Origin: Triplophysa rosa
Lineage: Eukaryota; Chordata; Actinopteri; Cypriniformes; Nemacheilidae
DNA length: 64,000 nt
Assembly (NCBI RefSeq): GCF_024868665.1
Contig: NC_079914.1
Span: forward strand, 6,229,984-6,293,983
Direction of reading: 5' to 3'
Within the stretch, counting starts at the first letter, position 1; every line of letters starts with the position of its first letter. A model generated the notes under the pieces. That model saw only the letters and a list, made by a program, of their open reading frames with translations, was not told the DNA's origin and ran no database searches. Of the stretch, positions 44,377 to 55,762 are shown piece by piece. The position numbers and the translations under genes are program-made.

Positions 44377-45187
44377 GGGCCCTATTTTCACGATATAAGC
44401 GCATGGTTTAAAGCGCACTGCGGAGGTGCTCTCAGGACGTGTCCGAATCCACTTTTGCTAATTTAACGACGGGAAAACGGTCAGCGCATGGTCTAAACGG
44501 GTTGTCCCGATTCTCTTAATGAGTAATGGGTGTTTTTTGGGCGTAACGTGCAGTAAACCAATCAGAGTCTCACCTCTCATTCCCTTTAAGAGCCAGTTGC
44601 ACTCGCGCCATGGCGGATTCGTTGCACGGCGGAATTTGCAAGAGCAAAGACTGGACGCTTCTCTAGAGAGGAATCGCATCTGCTCGTGCGTGAGGTTAAA
44701 GCGCGTGAGCAGATCATCTACATGACAAGCCGGATTTTTAGGTTTATGAACACAACAATAATATTTTACATTGTAATCCATTTATTTTTTATATTTGGCA
44801 TGTTTGTGTGCTGCTGCGCTTCCCTCTGTGTAATAAGTAAAGTGAAAGCACTATGTGGACCCGCCCAGAGTCGCATTTTCTACTAATGCGCTCTTTTTTT
44901 AAACAAAAAAATATTGCGCCATTGACTTTAGACTTTAGACCAGGTTTGAGTTGGTCTATGGCGCAGTCTATTTTCAGTTCCTCAAAATTGCAACGCGCCA
45001 ACAATGCGCCTGAGCACACCTCTTTTTTAGACCAACACGCCCATGGGTGCACAAATGAGCGCAAATGCATTTGCTATTTAAACAACGTGGTGCATGACGG
45101 GAAAATGAGAACTGCGTCGGGCGGAAACAAGCAAAAACACTTGCGCTGCGCCTTGCGCGCGTTGTGCCGGGGTGTACAATAGGGCCC
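44377..45187. mobile_element. GGGCCCTATT-type DNA transposon, Harbinger-like
   Basis: Starts GGGCCCTATTTTCACGATAT and ends, inverted, GGGCCCTATTGTACACCCCG. Subterminal GCGCATGG/GCGC-rich words are typical of a common teleost family. Flanking TAT occurs on both sides (44,374-44,376 and 45,188-45,190), consistent with a 3-bp target duplication. Internal frames (up to 109 codons) show no transposase motif, so it is probably non-autonomous. Confidence 0.65.
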
Positions 45188-45254
45188 TATATGTTTCACA
45201 AGTTGTGTTTGTAGAGTATCCCTTTTTATATGTATGTGGTATGAGTTAATAATT

Positions 45255-45510
45255 TTAAGTCCTTTTGAAGTTTGAGAAGAGGCATATCCCATTTCCTTTT
45301 TTTGCCATAATAGGTTTGAATAACATAGAAGTGAGTAATTAATAAAAAGTAAATACTTTAGCATTAAGAACTATTCCTTTAAAGACGCTATTCTTTGATG
45401 CTCTGTTGAGCACAGAAAAAATATTTTGAGAACTGTCTCATAGGTTTTGTATTCATCGTAAATGAGGACCCAATGTTGTTTGGTTACCAACGTTCTTCAA
45501 AATGTCTTAT
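45255..45510. repeat. Diverged third copy of the 25,585/37,748 block
   Basis: Matches 25,585-25,840 in the same orientation with scattered substitutions and small indels, including TTTTAAGTCCTTTTGAAG, AAAGACGCTATTCTTTGATG and GTTTGGTTACCAACGTTCTT. It is flanked by a degenerate direct repeat (TTGTGTTTGTAGAGTATCC at about 45,205 and TTGTGTGTTTGTAAAGTATCC at about 45,512). Confidence 0.7.
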
Positions 45511-46010
45511 TTTGTGTGTTTGTAAAGTATCCATTTTAATACATATGTGATGCTTAAAGAAAACCCCACATAATGCCATTAAATCTAATGAGCTATGAAC
45601 CTCTGAGCAATAAATCTCCACAGCATATTTTATTGTCATCAAAATCAAAACCAGACAGAAATTTGTTGAATTATAAAACACAAAATTAAAGCACGAGGCA
45701 TATACAAACGAATGACGTTGGCATTTTTTCAGAATTAATTGCACATTTCACATTTCTTTCTGCTGCAGAAATGAATGATTTTCCATGGTAAACAGCAGCG
45801 CAGGACAGATGTTTTTTCATATGTTAGTTTCACTTGTCTTAAGCCAGGTGCATCATTTTTTCTGCCATTGTTACAAGATTTGACACGCAGTCCTGAAGTG
45901 TGGTTATCCTACGACAACCTATGATGTAAAACTACAACTTATTGCATGTGTCCGTTTTTTAAAGTTTTTATTGCCCCTTACGAAAAACTAAAATATATGT
46001 GATTGCGAAT

Positions 46011-46298
46011 CAGGCCTGTCAAATCGATTAATCGCGATTTGATCGTTTGAGTTTATATAATGTGTGTGTTTAGCCTGTATATTTATATGTGTATATACAA
46101 GCAAACATGTATACATTTAAGAAATATAAATATGTGTGATATATATTTGTATTTATACATAAATTATATTTAAATATACATTTATGTAAATATGTGTTAT
46201 ATATACATATAAATATACACCTCACACACATATTTTATGTAAACACAAACTTTTGTTTTGGAATCGATTAATCATAATGAATGTATTTGACAGCCCTA
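46011..46298. mobile_element. hAT miniature transposon (GGGCTGTCAAATCGATTAATC type)
   Basis: Ends are CAGGCCTGTCAAATCGATTA and, inverted, TAGGGCTGTCAAATACATTC followed by ATTATGATTAATCGATTC. The core is (TATATG)-like A/T repeat. The flanking octamers TTGCGAAT and ATGCAAAT are a worn match (six of eight). Non-coding. Confidence 0.7.
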
Positions 46299-47839
46299 AT
46301 GCAAATATACTGGAAAATAAAATGCAATATATATTAAATAACACATTTCCACAAATTGGAACCAAATGCTTATTTTTTATATGTGAAAAGCGGCAATTCC
46401 TTATGTATTATGCTATATTTTTTTATACATGTATATATTTACAATGTATTATTCTACATATTTTTATTAAATAATTTAATATATTGACAGTTAATATATA
46501 TACGAAAATATATTTTCTTTGTTGTCATTAATGTCAGACTGTATGACACTGTGCACCTGTCTTTAAATGCAAAGCATTACATCAAATACCCGAAGCGTCT
46601 ATATGCAACATAATGGATGTTGTGGATCATGTGACTATAAGGCACATTTGTGGGTTCATTACACAATAGAACTCCATCCCATGAACTCATTACAGTTCAA
46701 ATGAATAAAAAAAGCCACGGAGATGTTCCATACACACGTCAACCCTACAAACAAGTACTAAATAGGGCCGAGTTTATAGACTGTGTTTTACAGCCGAGTA
46801 CTGCAATCTTTTCTTGTAATGTGTAAACACAATGTGTTCTCCATCTATCTAGATGTCCCAAGTGATTTAACACAGTGTGTAGAAGTGCCGTCAACCCCGT
46901 CATCCTCCACTTCACATTTTGTCTGTTAATTTCCTCATTATTAGCCTGTCGTCACAGCCGAGCCTGAGCGGCAACGATTGACTGAATCAGACAGCACTGT
47001 TTTTCTCCACTCAAGGCTTGATTATGGATCGCTCTTCCGAGAGCTTCGGCTCGGGGCTTCCGCTGAGTCGACAACAAGGTGGTTTGGAATTCTGGGAACA
47101 CTGTGTTTTGTACGATGTCAGCCTAGCACACAGAGTCATCCAGCCCTCCCCAATCGTACTCCAGATCTATCCTTTACTAAACCTAGCTTCTCTCCTCACG
47201 TTATGTGTGTGGTAATGTGTCTGTATTTTTATGTACAGAACATCCTAACCCCGATACCGAGTGGTGCGTCCGCCCGCTGTGTTTACCCAACTCTGTGTAA
47301 TCAGGATGTGACCGCCCACGACCCCGATGCTCCGCAAAGACGCACACCGGCTCTCTCGCTGCCAAATGAGCCGTGCTAATATATTTGAGCTGCGACCTTA
47401 AAACGCTCTTTACAACCTGCAAACCATGAACAGAAACTAACAGAACTGTGAAACATAATAAGCGTGGTCTGTTTGTCCAGGATGCGAGAGGTGTGATACG
47501 ATCTACACACAGAACCCAGTATGTGTGTCTTGCATGACATGTTATTACTGAGTACTAACAGGGACTAATACTCGCAATCTATTATGTTTCCACAAGCGTT
47601 TGTGCTTCATTCGCATTCAAAGCGAAGTCAAACAAGAGAGTCTGACTCATTTCTTTTAGCACAAATCTTTAAGTCCCAGACAGATGGCAATAAACATAAT
47701 GAGCTGCAGTCTTCCTGATGTCCCCAACTTTTTAACATTTGGTACTATGAAATATTAGCTGAGAGGCTCCATCAGTGCCAAAATCTTGCTGTCCCATTAT
47801 GTTAAGAAAGATATTTTATTATGTGACCCACATAAAATT
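46299..47839. other. Intergenic, no gene recognised
   Basis: Contains one longer chance frame (133 codons, 46,978-47,379) without motif. Base composition is more balanced at 46,960-47,400 but there is no splice structure or repeat end. Confidence 0.4.
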
Positions 47840-47956
47840 GTCCAACACTGTCGCGTTGCGTTGTACCGCGTCCCACAGCTATCTATACTGCAACTGTAAT
47901 CACAGAAAAAATGTGTGATTAATCAGATTAATTTTTTTAACCGATTGACATCACTA
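47840..47956 (-). mobile_element. hAT end fragment, inverted relative to 13,453
   Basis: Ends, on the minus strand, TAGTGATGTCAATCGGTTAA and includes GATAGCTGTGGGACGCGG and CAACGCAACGCGAC, matching the family at 13,453-13,700. The other end is missing. Confidence 0.55.
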
Positions 47957-49040
47957 ATAAAAATAAATATTGTGGGGTTTATATAGCAACATGTTGCACA
48001 AGTTTATTCTAAATATGAATATAAGTTCAAAAAAATAGAACAATGTGTTCCTGCCGTGGGGCTATTTTAGGGGCTTTTAACTGGATAGGGCTGGTTTACT
48101 AAATCCTTTGTTTGTTGTAGCATCCATAAATGATGGCAAATGGTTCAGCATGTAAAAAAAAGTGGACGCTTCCCTACTTGAATGATAATTACATTGCCGT
48201 GGGTTGCCTAGATACAAAACATGTGAAATCATCAGGGGCACCAGAGGTTGCAACACATGTACATCCCTTTTGTAACAGTGAGTCACAATGCGCGTTCAAT
48301 ACGCAGAACAAAATTACCGCCTCACTGATATCAATTTACGACAACAATTTGTGGACAAACACAGAATTGGTTTAAATGCGCACTGGAGTCTGATCGCTCG
48401 TTCCCAACCGTGTAATCGAGTTATTGCCGTTAGGAATGGAATGGAGATGTTATGAAAACTCCAAATAAAATCACATACACAACAACACACGTTGAAATCA
48501 TTTCCAGATGCGATTACCATCTCAAAAAAGCAAAAAAACTACAGGTGCGTCGGAGCCACCTGCAATTTTTTGAATTAGCAAGTCTTAAATTCTTCTTAAA
48601 AAAGAAAAAAACATGCCCTCTAAGTAAAGAAATAATCATTTATATTCATCTCCCGACTCTTTGGAGATAATCGTTACTTTTCAAAGACTATCCCCCCAAC
48701 CCCCCCACCTTTAAATTGTTCCATTTTCTCTGACAGAATCGAGCTCCTCCACAGTGGAAGGTAAATCCCATGCGCAAAGGAGGTTAAGAGCTTTAAGACG
48801 ACACTTTTTGACAGCCTGTGGCCTTCATACTGCTAATCACCAGCATGCATTAGTCGTGAGGTTTAGCTACGTATTCTGGCAAAGCCATTAAAACTAGTGC
48901 AGACAGCCACCATAGCACTCTGTAAAGTTTATAGCTAGCCTTGGCGTATCATGTTTCCTCCTGTTTCAGCTTCTATCTTTGGCGAAACAAACTTTTTTGC
49001 ATCTTGAACAATTGTAAATTGTGTTCAGCGTGTTATCCAT
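47957..49040. other. Intergenic, no gene recognised
   Basis: A+T-rich sequence with short frames only. Nothing supported. Confidence 0.4.
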
Positions 49041-49045
49041 TATAT

Positions 49046-49575
49046 TAAAGAGATAGTTCATCCAAAAATGAAGATTCTTTCATCAGTTACTCACCCTCAT
49101 GTCATTCTAGAGATGCGTCGATATAGCAGCCAATAATCGGTATCGACTGATAAAAGCATTTTTTTACACTATCGGCTATCCAGTCAATCAAAAGAGGACA
49201 GAACAAATGCAATGATTTTGTGCTCTATAGTAAATGTTCAGAAAAATCACCATTTTGGTGTTCCAGATTAACAGTTAAGAAATATTAATCTAGTTTTCAG
49301 AATTTAGTTAATGCAAGTTAATATAACCACCATACTATCGGTATCAGCAGATATCACTCTGAATAATCGGGTATCGGTGGAGAAATGTAGTATCGGTGCA
49401 TCTCTATGTCATTCCAAACGTGTATGACTTTCTATTGCAGAACACAAAAGAAGATATTTTGAAGAATGTTAGTACCCAAACAACACAGACACCCATTGAC
49501 TTCCATTGTATGGACACAAAACCACTGAGGCATTTCTCAAAATATCTTCTTTTTTGTTCCACACAAGACTATAAG
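49046..49575. mobile_element. GGATAGTTCACCC-type miniature element split by a hAT insertion
   Basis: The left end (TAAAGAGATAGTTCATCC, CTCACCCTCATGTCATTC) continues after the insertion at CCAAACGTGTATGACTTTCT. Further family landmarks follow: CACAAAAGAAGATATTTTGA and CATTGACTTCCATTGTATGG. The right terminus is absent. Confidence 0.75.
49108..49406. mobile_element. hAT miniature transposon, 299 bp (TSD TGTCATTC)
   Basis: Ends are TAGAGATGCGTCGATATAGC and, inverted, TAGAGATGCACCGATACTAC. A perfect 8-bp duplication TGTCATTC (49,100-49,107 and 49,407-49,414) lies inside the older miniature element. Internal CGATA/TATCGG words are characteristic. Non-coding. Confidence 0.85.
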
Positions 49576-51392
49576 AGCTTTGACTTGACATCCCTGATCT
49601 ACGCAACTCTACTATACAAACTAGCAAAATGATGCCAGAAACTTCTTTCTTGTTAAAAGTACATCTGATGTACTTTTAACGCTTTTAACAGGCTTTTAAC
49701 AGGCGCTTTTAACAGGCTTTGTCTGCGACTACTCTGTGGATTTAGGTTTTGTCTTTATGTAATTATGTGCTTTCTGAAGTTATGTTGGCTGGAGCACATT
49801 AAGGCATTTTTTCAACTTTGGGCACTTTTGGCTCTGTGGACTACTAGAAAATAAGCTTTCTGAAAAGAATACTACTATGTCCAGCAGTGTTCAGAGAAAT
49901 CTGTCGATTTTAGCTTTTAATTCCAAGTGACAAACATTTCCATCATAATGTGATGTCCAGCACTGGTCTTTAACAACATTCTGTAGTGGAAAATGGGAGA
50001 GGTGGAAATTACATGTTCAAAATGTATGGGATTTTTTATAAGTAGCATTTTATGTATCCTAAATGAACACAATGAACAATAGTTTCATACTTTTTGCATA
50101 AACAAAATGACAGCTTGATTGAAGAAAAAAAAATTGTTGTTGTTTTCTTGACCCTTAACCCTTTAAAGTACTTTTGCATTCTTGCATTCCGAAAAATCTT
50201 AAGTTTGTATTGTTTGCACAACACATTGTGTGGAACTGTAGTTCAACTGTGTACTTTATATAAACAATTGTCAAGCAATGAACATTTAAATTAAGGTTAT
50301 ATGGGCAGTGGCGTAGCAGACAGGCACGCACTGCGAAAAATATTATTTATGATGTAAAGAAATGGGACATTTTTAGAGTTGGGTGCTATGACCCAATGCA
50401 GGATCGCATCTCTCCACGTCTTCTGTCATGGCGCAGACTTTCGGAACTTGTTATTCTCTGCACTGAAAGCCAGCGTGCGTGTCAGGAGGACGGAGAAAGA
50501 GTGCACAGGAAAAAAGGTGAAAGGGACATTTTGGGCTGTTTAAATGGTAAGATGGTAAAGGTATATTCTGTTAAACAAATTCTGTAAATTAATGTTTTTT
50601 GGTGCATTAATGTTGCGCTGTACCCTTGTTAACAACCTGTTGTAGTCCCCACGCGTGCGATTCGACTATCAGTCAACTATAGGCAAGACGTGACAATTTT
50701 GATTTGACTATGTAAATCCTTCATCGAGGACACCCCTTAAAAGTTTATTTAATAGACCTTTAACAGATTTGAGCTTTTGTCCTTCTGTCTAAAGTGATGA
50801 GGTGATGATTAGTGATGAGGTTGCGAACTGCAACCAACAGCTCACTCCACCCCTCACCCCTCCCTTTCAGTGGCTGACACAGGACAAATATGTCGTCACG
50901 TTTTCGCTTCTTTGCCGAAGGAGATAATGTGTTTACGAAAAGCACTCTGTAGAGCAGTTTGTCCGTTTAGGGCTACTGTAGAAACAACATGGTGAATTCC
51001 ATGTAAGAGGACCCGCAGTGTATGTAGATAGAAATAGCTCATTCTAAGGTAATAATAACGTTATATTATGTACGGTCTTTATACACCTCTGAAGACATAG
51101 TTATGTATATTATATTGCATTTCTGTTGATAGATCCTCCAAAAAATCACACACAGTGAAAGCACCTTTAAAAATAAAAATAAATTACCAATGGACATAAA
51201 GACGCCTGAAGCTAATGTGTTTGTATGTGTGCTGGGACCGGGGCTGTTTGGTTCACAAATACATCTTTTTTCTAATAACTGTAATATTGGCCCATAAAGT
51301 TTATAGAGTTTTTCACAAGACACAGGACCAAGGTGACAACAACAATGTGAAGTTCTGCCAAAACCAGCACGGCAAACAATGTCAGTTTTAAC
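49576..51392. other. Intergenic, no gene recognised
   Basis: Includes a short local repeat of GCTTTTAACAG at 49,680-49,720 and a possible element end (CAGTGGCGTAGCAGACAGG) at about 50,307. No gene was seen. Confidence 0.4.
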
Positions 51393-51400
51393 AAAACCAC

Positions 51401-51858
51401 TAGAGCCCTGCATTTGAGCACAGGCCCTGACTTATTTACGCCCCTCGGGCCGGGCTTCGGGCCAATATTTACATCATAGCTCACAAGCAGGCCGGGCTTC
51501 GGGTTTGTTTTAGGCTTGTCCTCCTTTTTATATATTAGACATTCATTAATATTTCTAATATATATATAATATATATAGACGCGATAAGAAGTTGATGATG
51601 GTAAATTTAAAACATTGAACAAGTTTACATATCACGCTGACACACATTACACATTCTGCTTGCGCGCAGTTGAGCCCGCACGTTTGCACAGGTTTCCCTC
51701 GTCCACTATTCACCTCACGTGCAATGGAGAACATAAAAATCGCAAATGAGAATTCTGATAAGCTTGTCGGGCAGGGCCGGGCTCGGGCCTGAGCGTCTCG
51801 GGCCAGGGCAGGGCAGGGCCGGGTTAGGGCCTGGATTTAAGGCCCTTGCAGTGTTCTA
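51401..51858. mobile_element. hAT miniature transposon rich in GGGC words
   Basis: Ends are TAGAGCCCTGCATTTGAGC and, inverted, TAGAACACTGCAAGGGCC. Subterminal arms are G+C-rich (CTCGGGCCGGGCTTCGGGCC near the left end, related words on the right) around an A+T-rich core. Flanking octamers AAAACCAC and AAAAACAC agree at seven of eight. The 116-codon minus-strand frame crossing it has no transposase motif. Confidence 0.75.
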
Positions 51859-52020
51859 AAAAACACACAAAAACAGAGCATGTTGCAGTAATGAACTGAG
51901 GTTAATCAGAACAAAAATAATGAGATGAAGGACAGAGCTGAAAAAAATACAAGAAATTAAATTACAGTTTGCAAAATTTGTTAAATAACCTATTGTAGGC
52001 TATGCATGCTGGTTTACATC

Positions 52021-52778
52021 TGTCAGGGTTCTGGTAGACGGAGAGCACACCACAGAGGTAGATAAGAAAAAGGAGTTTATTTCAAAAACAGGAATATCCA
52101 AAAACAGGTAAGTATTCAAAAAACAGGAATATCCAAAAACAGGTAAATATTCAAAAACAGGTATATCCAAAAACAGGTAAGTATTCAAAAACAGGAATAT
52201 CCAAAAACAGGTAAGTATTCAAAAAACAGGAATATCCAAAAACAGGTAAGTATTCAAAAACAGGTATATCCAAAAACAGGTAAGTATTCAAAAACAGGAA
52301 TATCCAAAAACAGGTAAGTATTCAAAAACAGGAATATCCAAAAACAGGTAAGTATTCAAAAACAGGAATATCCAAAAACAGGTAAGTATTCAAAAACAGG
52401 AATATCCAAAAACAGGTAAGTATTCAAAAACAGGAATATCCAAAAACAGGTAAGTATTCAAAAACAGGAATATCCAAAAACAGGTAAGTATTCAAAAACA
52501 GGAATATCCAAAAACAGGTAAGTATTTCAAAAACAGGTAAGTATACTTATCGGGGTATAGAATTGAAGTGAAGACAACAAGACTGAACAGGGAAGAACAA
52601 AAAGGTGCAAACTTAAATAGAATCCTGATGATGTGATGCAGGTGTGGACTAATCAAAAATGGTGGATGTGCGGTGCATGCTGGGAAACTGAGTTCAGAAC
52701 TCCGGGGAGAGGGAACGGGTGAAGCGAGCTGGCGGTGACGACATGGGGGGCGTGGCCGGTGGTGCTGAAACCGTTACA
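52021..52778 (-). mobile_element. Solo LTR with internal minisatellite (TSD ACATC)
   Basis: 758 bp from TGTCAGGGTT to CCGTTACA, flanked by ACATC (52,016-52,020 and 52,779-52,783). Read on the minus strand it has CTATTTAAG (52,620-52,612) as a TATA-like box and AATAAA (52,081-52,076) as poly(A) signal. A minisatellite lies between them. The sequence is unlike the LTRs at 20.4 and 40.5 kb, but the layout is the same. Confidence 0.85.
52085..52545. repeat. 34-bp minisatellite inside the LTR
   Basis: About 13 tandem units alternating CAAAAACAGGTAAGTATT and CAAAAACAGGAATATC, giving a 34-bp period with occasional one-base slips. Very homogeneous, so recent or frequently homogenised. Each unit carries GGTAAGTATT, a near-perfect splice-donor-like word on the plus strand. 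Confidence 0.9.
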
Positions 52779-52873
52779 ACATCCAGTATGTCGCATATTT
52801 TGAAATGCATTTTATAACCTATGTTTTATTTAATTAAGTTCCAACAATTCATGTTTATTCATTTATTACTTTA

Positions 52874-53842
52874 TAGGGATGTAACAATACTTCGTATTAC
52901 GATATTTCGCGATGCAAAAATGTTACGATGCGCATCGTAGAAAGATGGGGATATTTTTTTCTATTCGTTCAGCGGTCAAGACGCCACCTACTCTGCGCCA
53001 GCGCGTCACGTGTGCTTATCTCACATATGCGGTAGAGAGAGAAGCACAAGACACAATCTGTGTCTCCAAGTGGTCTACAAAGCGTCATATTTTCCTTCAC
53101 AATCGCCGTTAAAACACAGCAAACTTGAAGCGTGACTGCAGGCGAGTCACCCCGAAACTCATTACAAAGGCAGCACAAACGTTTTTAAATGTTAATTTAT
53201 CCACTAACGTGAGCTGCTGCATAACGTGATATGCAACATAAAGTAAGCCAAAAGAAACCAGCGCTGTTCCGATCAGAGAAGCGATGAAGTGAGTCGTACT
53301 GTATATTAAAAGATCGAATGACATGCTAAAAAACAAGTATGTGATTTGCATGATTGAAGAAATGTAATACAGTTTATGTAATATGTCTTTTTGAAAGATT
53401 TTTTCTCATTTATTACTGTCTCAAGCAAAGACACGAGCCAAAAAATGATGTCGAAAATCTTTGTATGGAACATTTAATTACACCAATTAAATGAGTTAAT
53501 CCAGATATATTTTAGTAGACTAATATAATGTAGATTTCGTCGACTAAAAATAGACTAAAACTATGATAGATTGGGATGACTAAAACTAAATCAAAATTTG
53601 CTGTCAAAATTGACACGGATCTTAATTCTAATTTCAGTTAAGCCTTAAAATGTTAAAAATCTTTATTAAGTTATATGCGCAACAAAATAAGTTATTGAAA
53701 TTGTTAATTTTGAAAATAAATGTTATTTGAATTTCAGTTTCATTTTTGAATTTTGTTCAAAATATCGAGATGTGTATCGTATCGTGAACCCAGCTTCGAG
53801 ATATGTACCGAATCGTGAGCTGAGTGTATCCTTACACCCCTA
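52874..53842. mobile_element. hAT element, 969 bp (TSD TTACTTTA)
   Basis: Ends are TAGGGATGTAACAATACTTC and, inverted, TAGGGGTGTAAGGATACACT, with ATCGTGA/TACGATG words near both ends. A perfect 8-bp duplication TTACTTTA lies at 52,866-52,873 and 53,843-53,850. Internal frames are short and lack motifs. Related to the 41,611 family by its termini. Confidence 0.85.
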
Positions 53843-53850
53843 TTACTTTA

Positions 53851-55089
53851 CCTATGTGAGTTCAGTGTGTTATATTGAATAGTTTCGTTATTTGTACTTG
53901 TAGTGAATGATGCTGCTTAGAGAATGCCAAGGTCATGTTGGATGCCCAGAGAGCACAAATAAAATGTGCATATTCAATTCCACATACAATACAGCTTGTG
54001 ATTAAATAAAAAGTGAATAAATATTTGTTTTGTACAGGTTTTCATTTGTGTAGGCTAGATAAATTTGTGTGCTATATTCTGAGTATCTGAAATGCACTAC
54101 ACAAGTCATATTGACTACAGAAATGACGGCTTAACCTTATTGGGTCATTTCTGTAAAAATGTGTCAGAATAACAGTATACAGGCTTGAAATTACACAAAT
54201 TTTCATTCAGAAATGAAAACATATGTTTGGGTGTACTGTTACTTTAAGAGAAAGAAGGTAAGCTGAGTATCACAAACTTGAATTAGAATTCCTCTATTAT
54301 GTTCTCAAATGTTTATAGCCACACGTGTTTGGAACTAATATTTGTATTGTACCTGTGTGTTTGACCACAGTTTATATTACATGACAGTTGTTTAACGTAC
54401 TTTCATAGTCTTTTAAAACCCACAGCATGACTGACATGTTACGGCTCCTCTGAATAAATAACTGTTGTGAATAATTTAATAATTTCAGGTGATGCTGTTC
54501 TTGTCAGGTGTGTATTAGAGAGATAAACTTGTGTTGTGGAAAAACAGCAGAGAGAGTTTAATGGTTGGTTGAGTGTGAAAGTACAAAGAAAGGTAATAGA
54601 GATCAGGGGAGCTACGACACAATTCAGCACCACATGCGCACAGCACAATGTCTCCTCATGGGCCTATTTAGAGCTGGAAAAACACGTACAACAACCAGAC
54701 GAATGGAATCGAGCACAAACAATAGATCTTTCATTGAAAATGATAACTAATCAAGCAGTGGAGATATATTTTCTAAATTTCTATATATACCAGGATGAAT
54801 GTCATGAAGTTGGTTGAGAGACTTTAAAAAAGCTACTGTAGATCAGTTTTGATCTATTTAACACTACATACTTTCCTCTTCGCGTGAGGTCCGGATCACA
54901 CTGTCGGGGTTTATTTCTGCGATAACAACCGGCTGCCTGTACATTATCCCTTACTTGTTTACTTATACATAATACATTTATTAATTATGTTAAATAGTAA
55001 TTGTTCACTAAAACTATTATTTTATATATAATTATATAATTAATTTTATTCTCTATACTCTACATTTTAAAGATGGGATAACACAACGC
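53851..55089. other. Intergenic, no gene recognised
   Basis: A+T-rich sequence with short frames (up to 93 codons) and no motif or repeat end. Confidence 0.4.
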
Positions 55090-55376
55090 GGTTTCTGCCA
55101 ATCGCATATTAATCTTGAGTACCTATAGAGTAGTATTGCATACGCCGTATCTTCGAAGAGTATTTAGTTTGATCACATTTATAAAAGAGAGATACAGCTG
55201 TTCCGATTATTTCCAGAAAAAGTGAAGCTCCAGGAGGCGTGCAGGGGGGACGGAACTACAGCACGAGCACACAATACATCGCATTATCCCTGCATAACTG
55301 TTGATTCACTATAAGTTTGTGTTGTTTACATTATGCACGTACGTAGCGATTGCCAACAAAACACATACATATGACT
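55090..55376 (+). repeat. Dispersed repeat, inverted partner at 7-276
   Basis: See 7-276. Here the repeat is complete on both sides, which suggests that the window-edge copy is nearly complete too. No target duplication could be identified. Confidence 0.6.
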
Positions 55377-55519
55377 CCATCTATCAGTTTCAAATGATCT
55401 CCAAATCCAGCGTTATATCCACCGTTTATATAACATCCATCACTGAAATGCCATGAACAAACAAACACACCTCAACTTCTCTCCCTATCGCAAGAGTAAC
55501 GAGCTGGAGGCCCACAGCG

Positions 55520-55696
55520 CAGCCAATATTGACGCAGCGCAGCCAATCTTGATAAGCGGGTCTTCCTATCGCTCGTCGGTTGGCGCGTGGGCGGGCTATT
55601 TCTTTCGACTAGCTTTGGGCGTGCTTTTTCGGGAGAATTGCCCAATAAAAGGAATAGGATCCCTGTTTCGTAACAGGGATCCAGACTTATAAAAAA
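55520..55696 (+). promoter_or_regulatory. Promoter-like module: two CCAAT boxes, GC box, TATA box
   Basis: In one orientation and in a sensible order: CCAAT at 55,523 and 55,543 (each within GCAGCCAAT), GTGGGCGGGCT at 55,587-55,597, and TTATAAAAA at about 55,687. A perfect 26-nt hairpin (GGATCCCTGTT-TCGT-AACAGGGATCC, 55,657-55,682) lies just upstream of the TATA box. Downstream there is no coding frame, only a SINE. It may be a remnant promoter of a retroelement or pseudogene, or a coincidence of boxes. Confidence 0.3.
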
Positions 55697-55762
55697 CTTT
55701 CCGAAACAAGTTGGAGTGCATCAAGCACTGAAATACTACGTCATACGTCCAACTCGTTTTTT

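Noticed and set aside
44458..45182. Frames of 68-109 codons in the Harbinger-like element
   Set aside because: No DDE nuclease or Myb-like motif could be seen; treated as chance frames in a non-autonomous element.
46978..47379. 133-codon open frame
   Set aside because: No motif, no splice or start context, overlapped by other frames; expected by chance in a stretch of more balanced composition.
53109..53351. 80-codon minus-strand frame with hydrophobic stretches
   Set aside because: Inside the 969-bp hAT element, no transposase motif and no independent support as a membrane protein.
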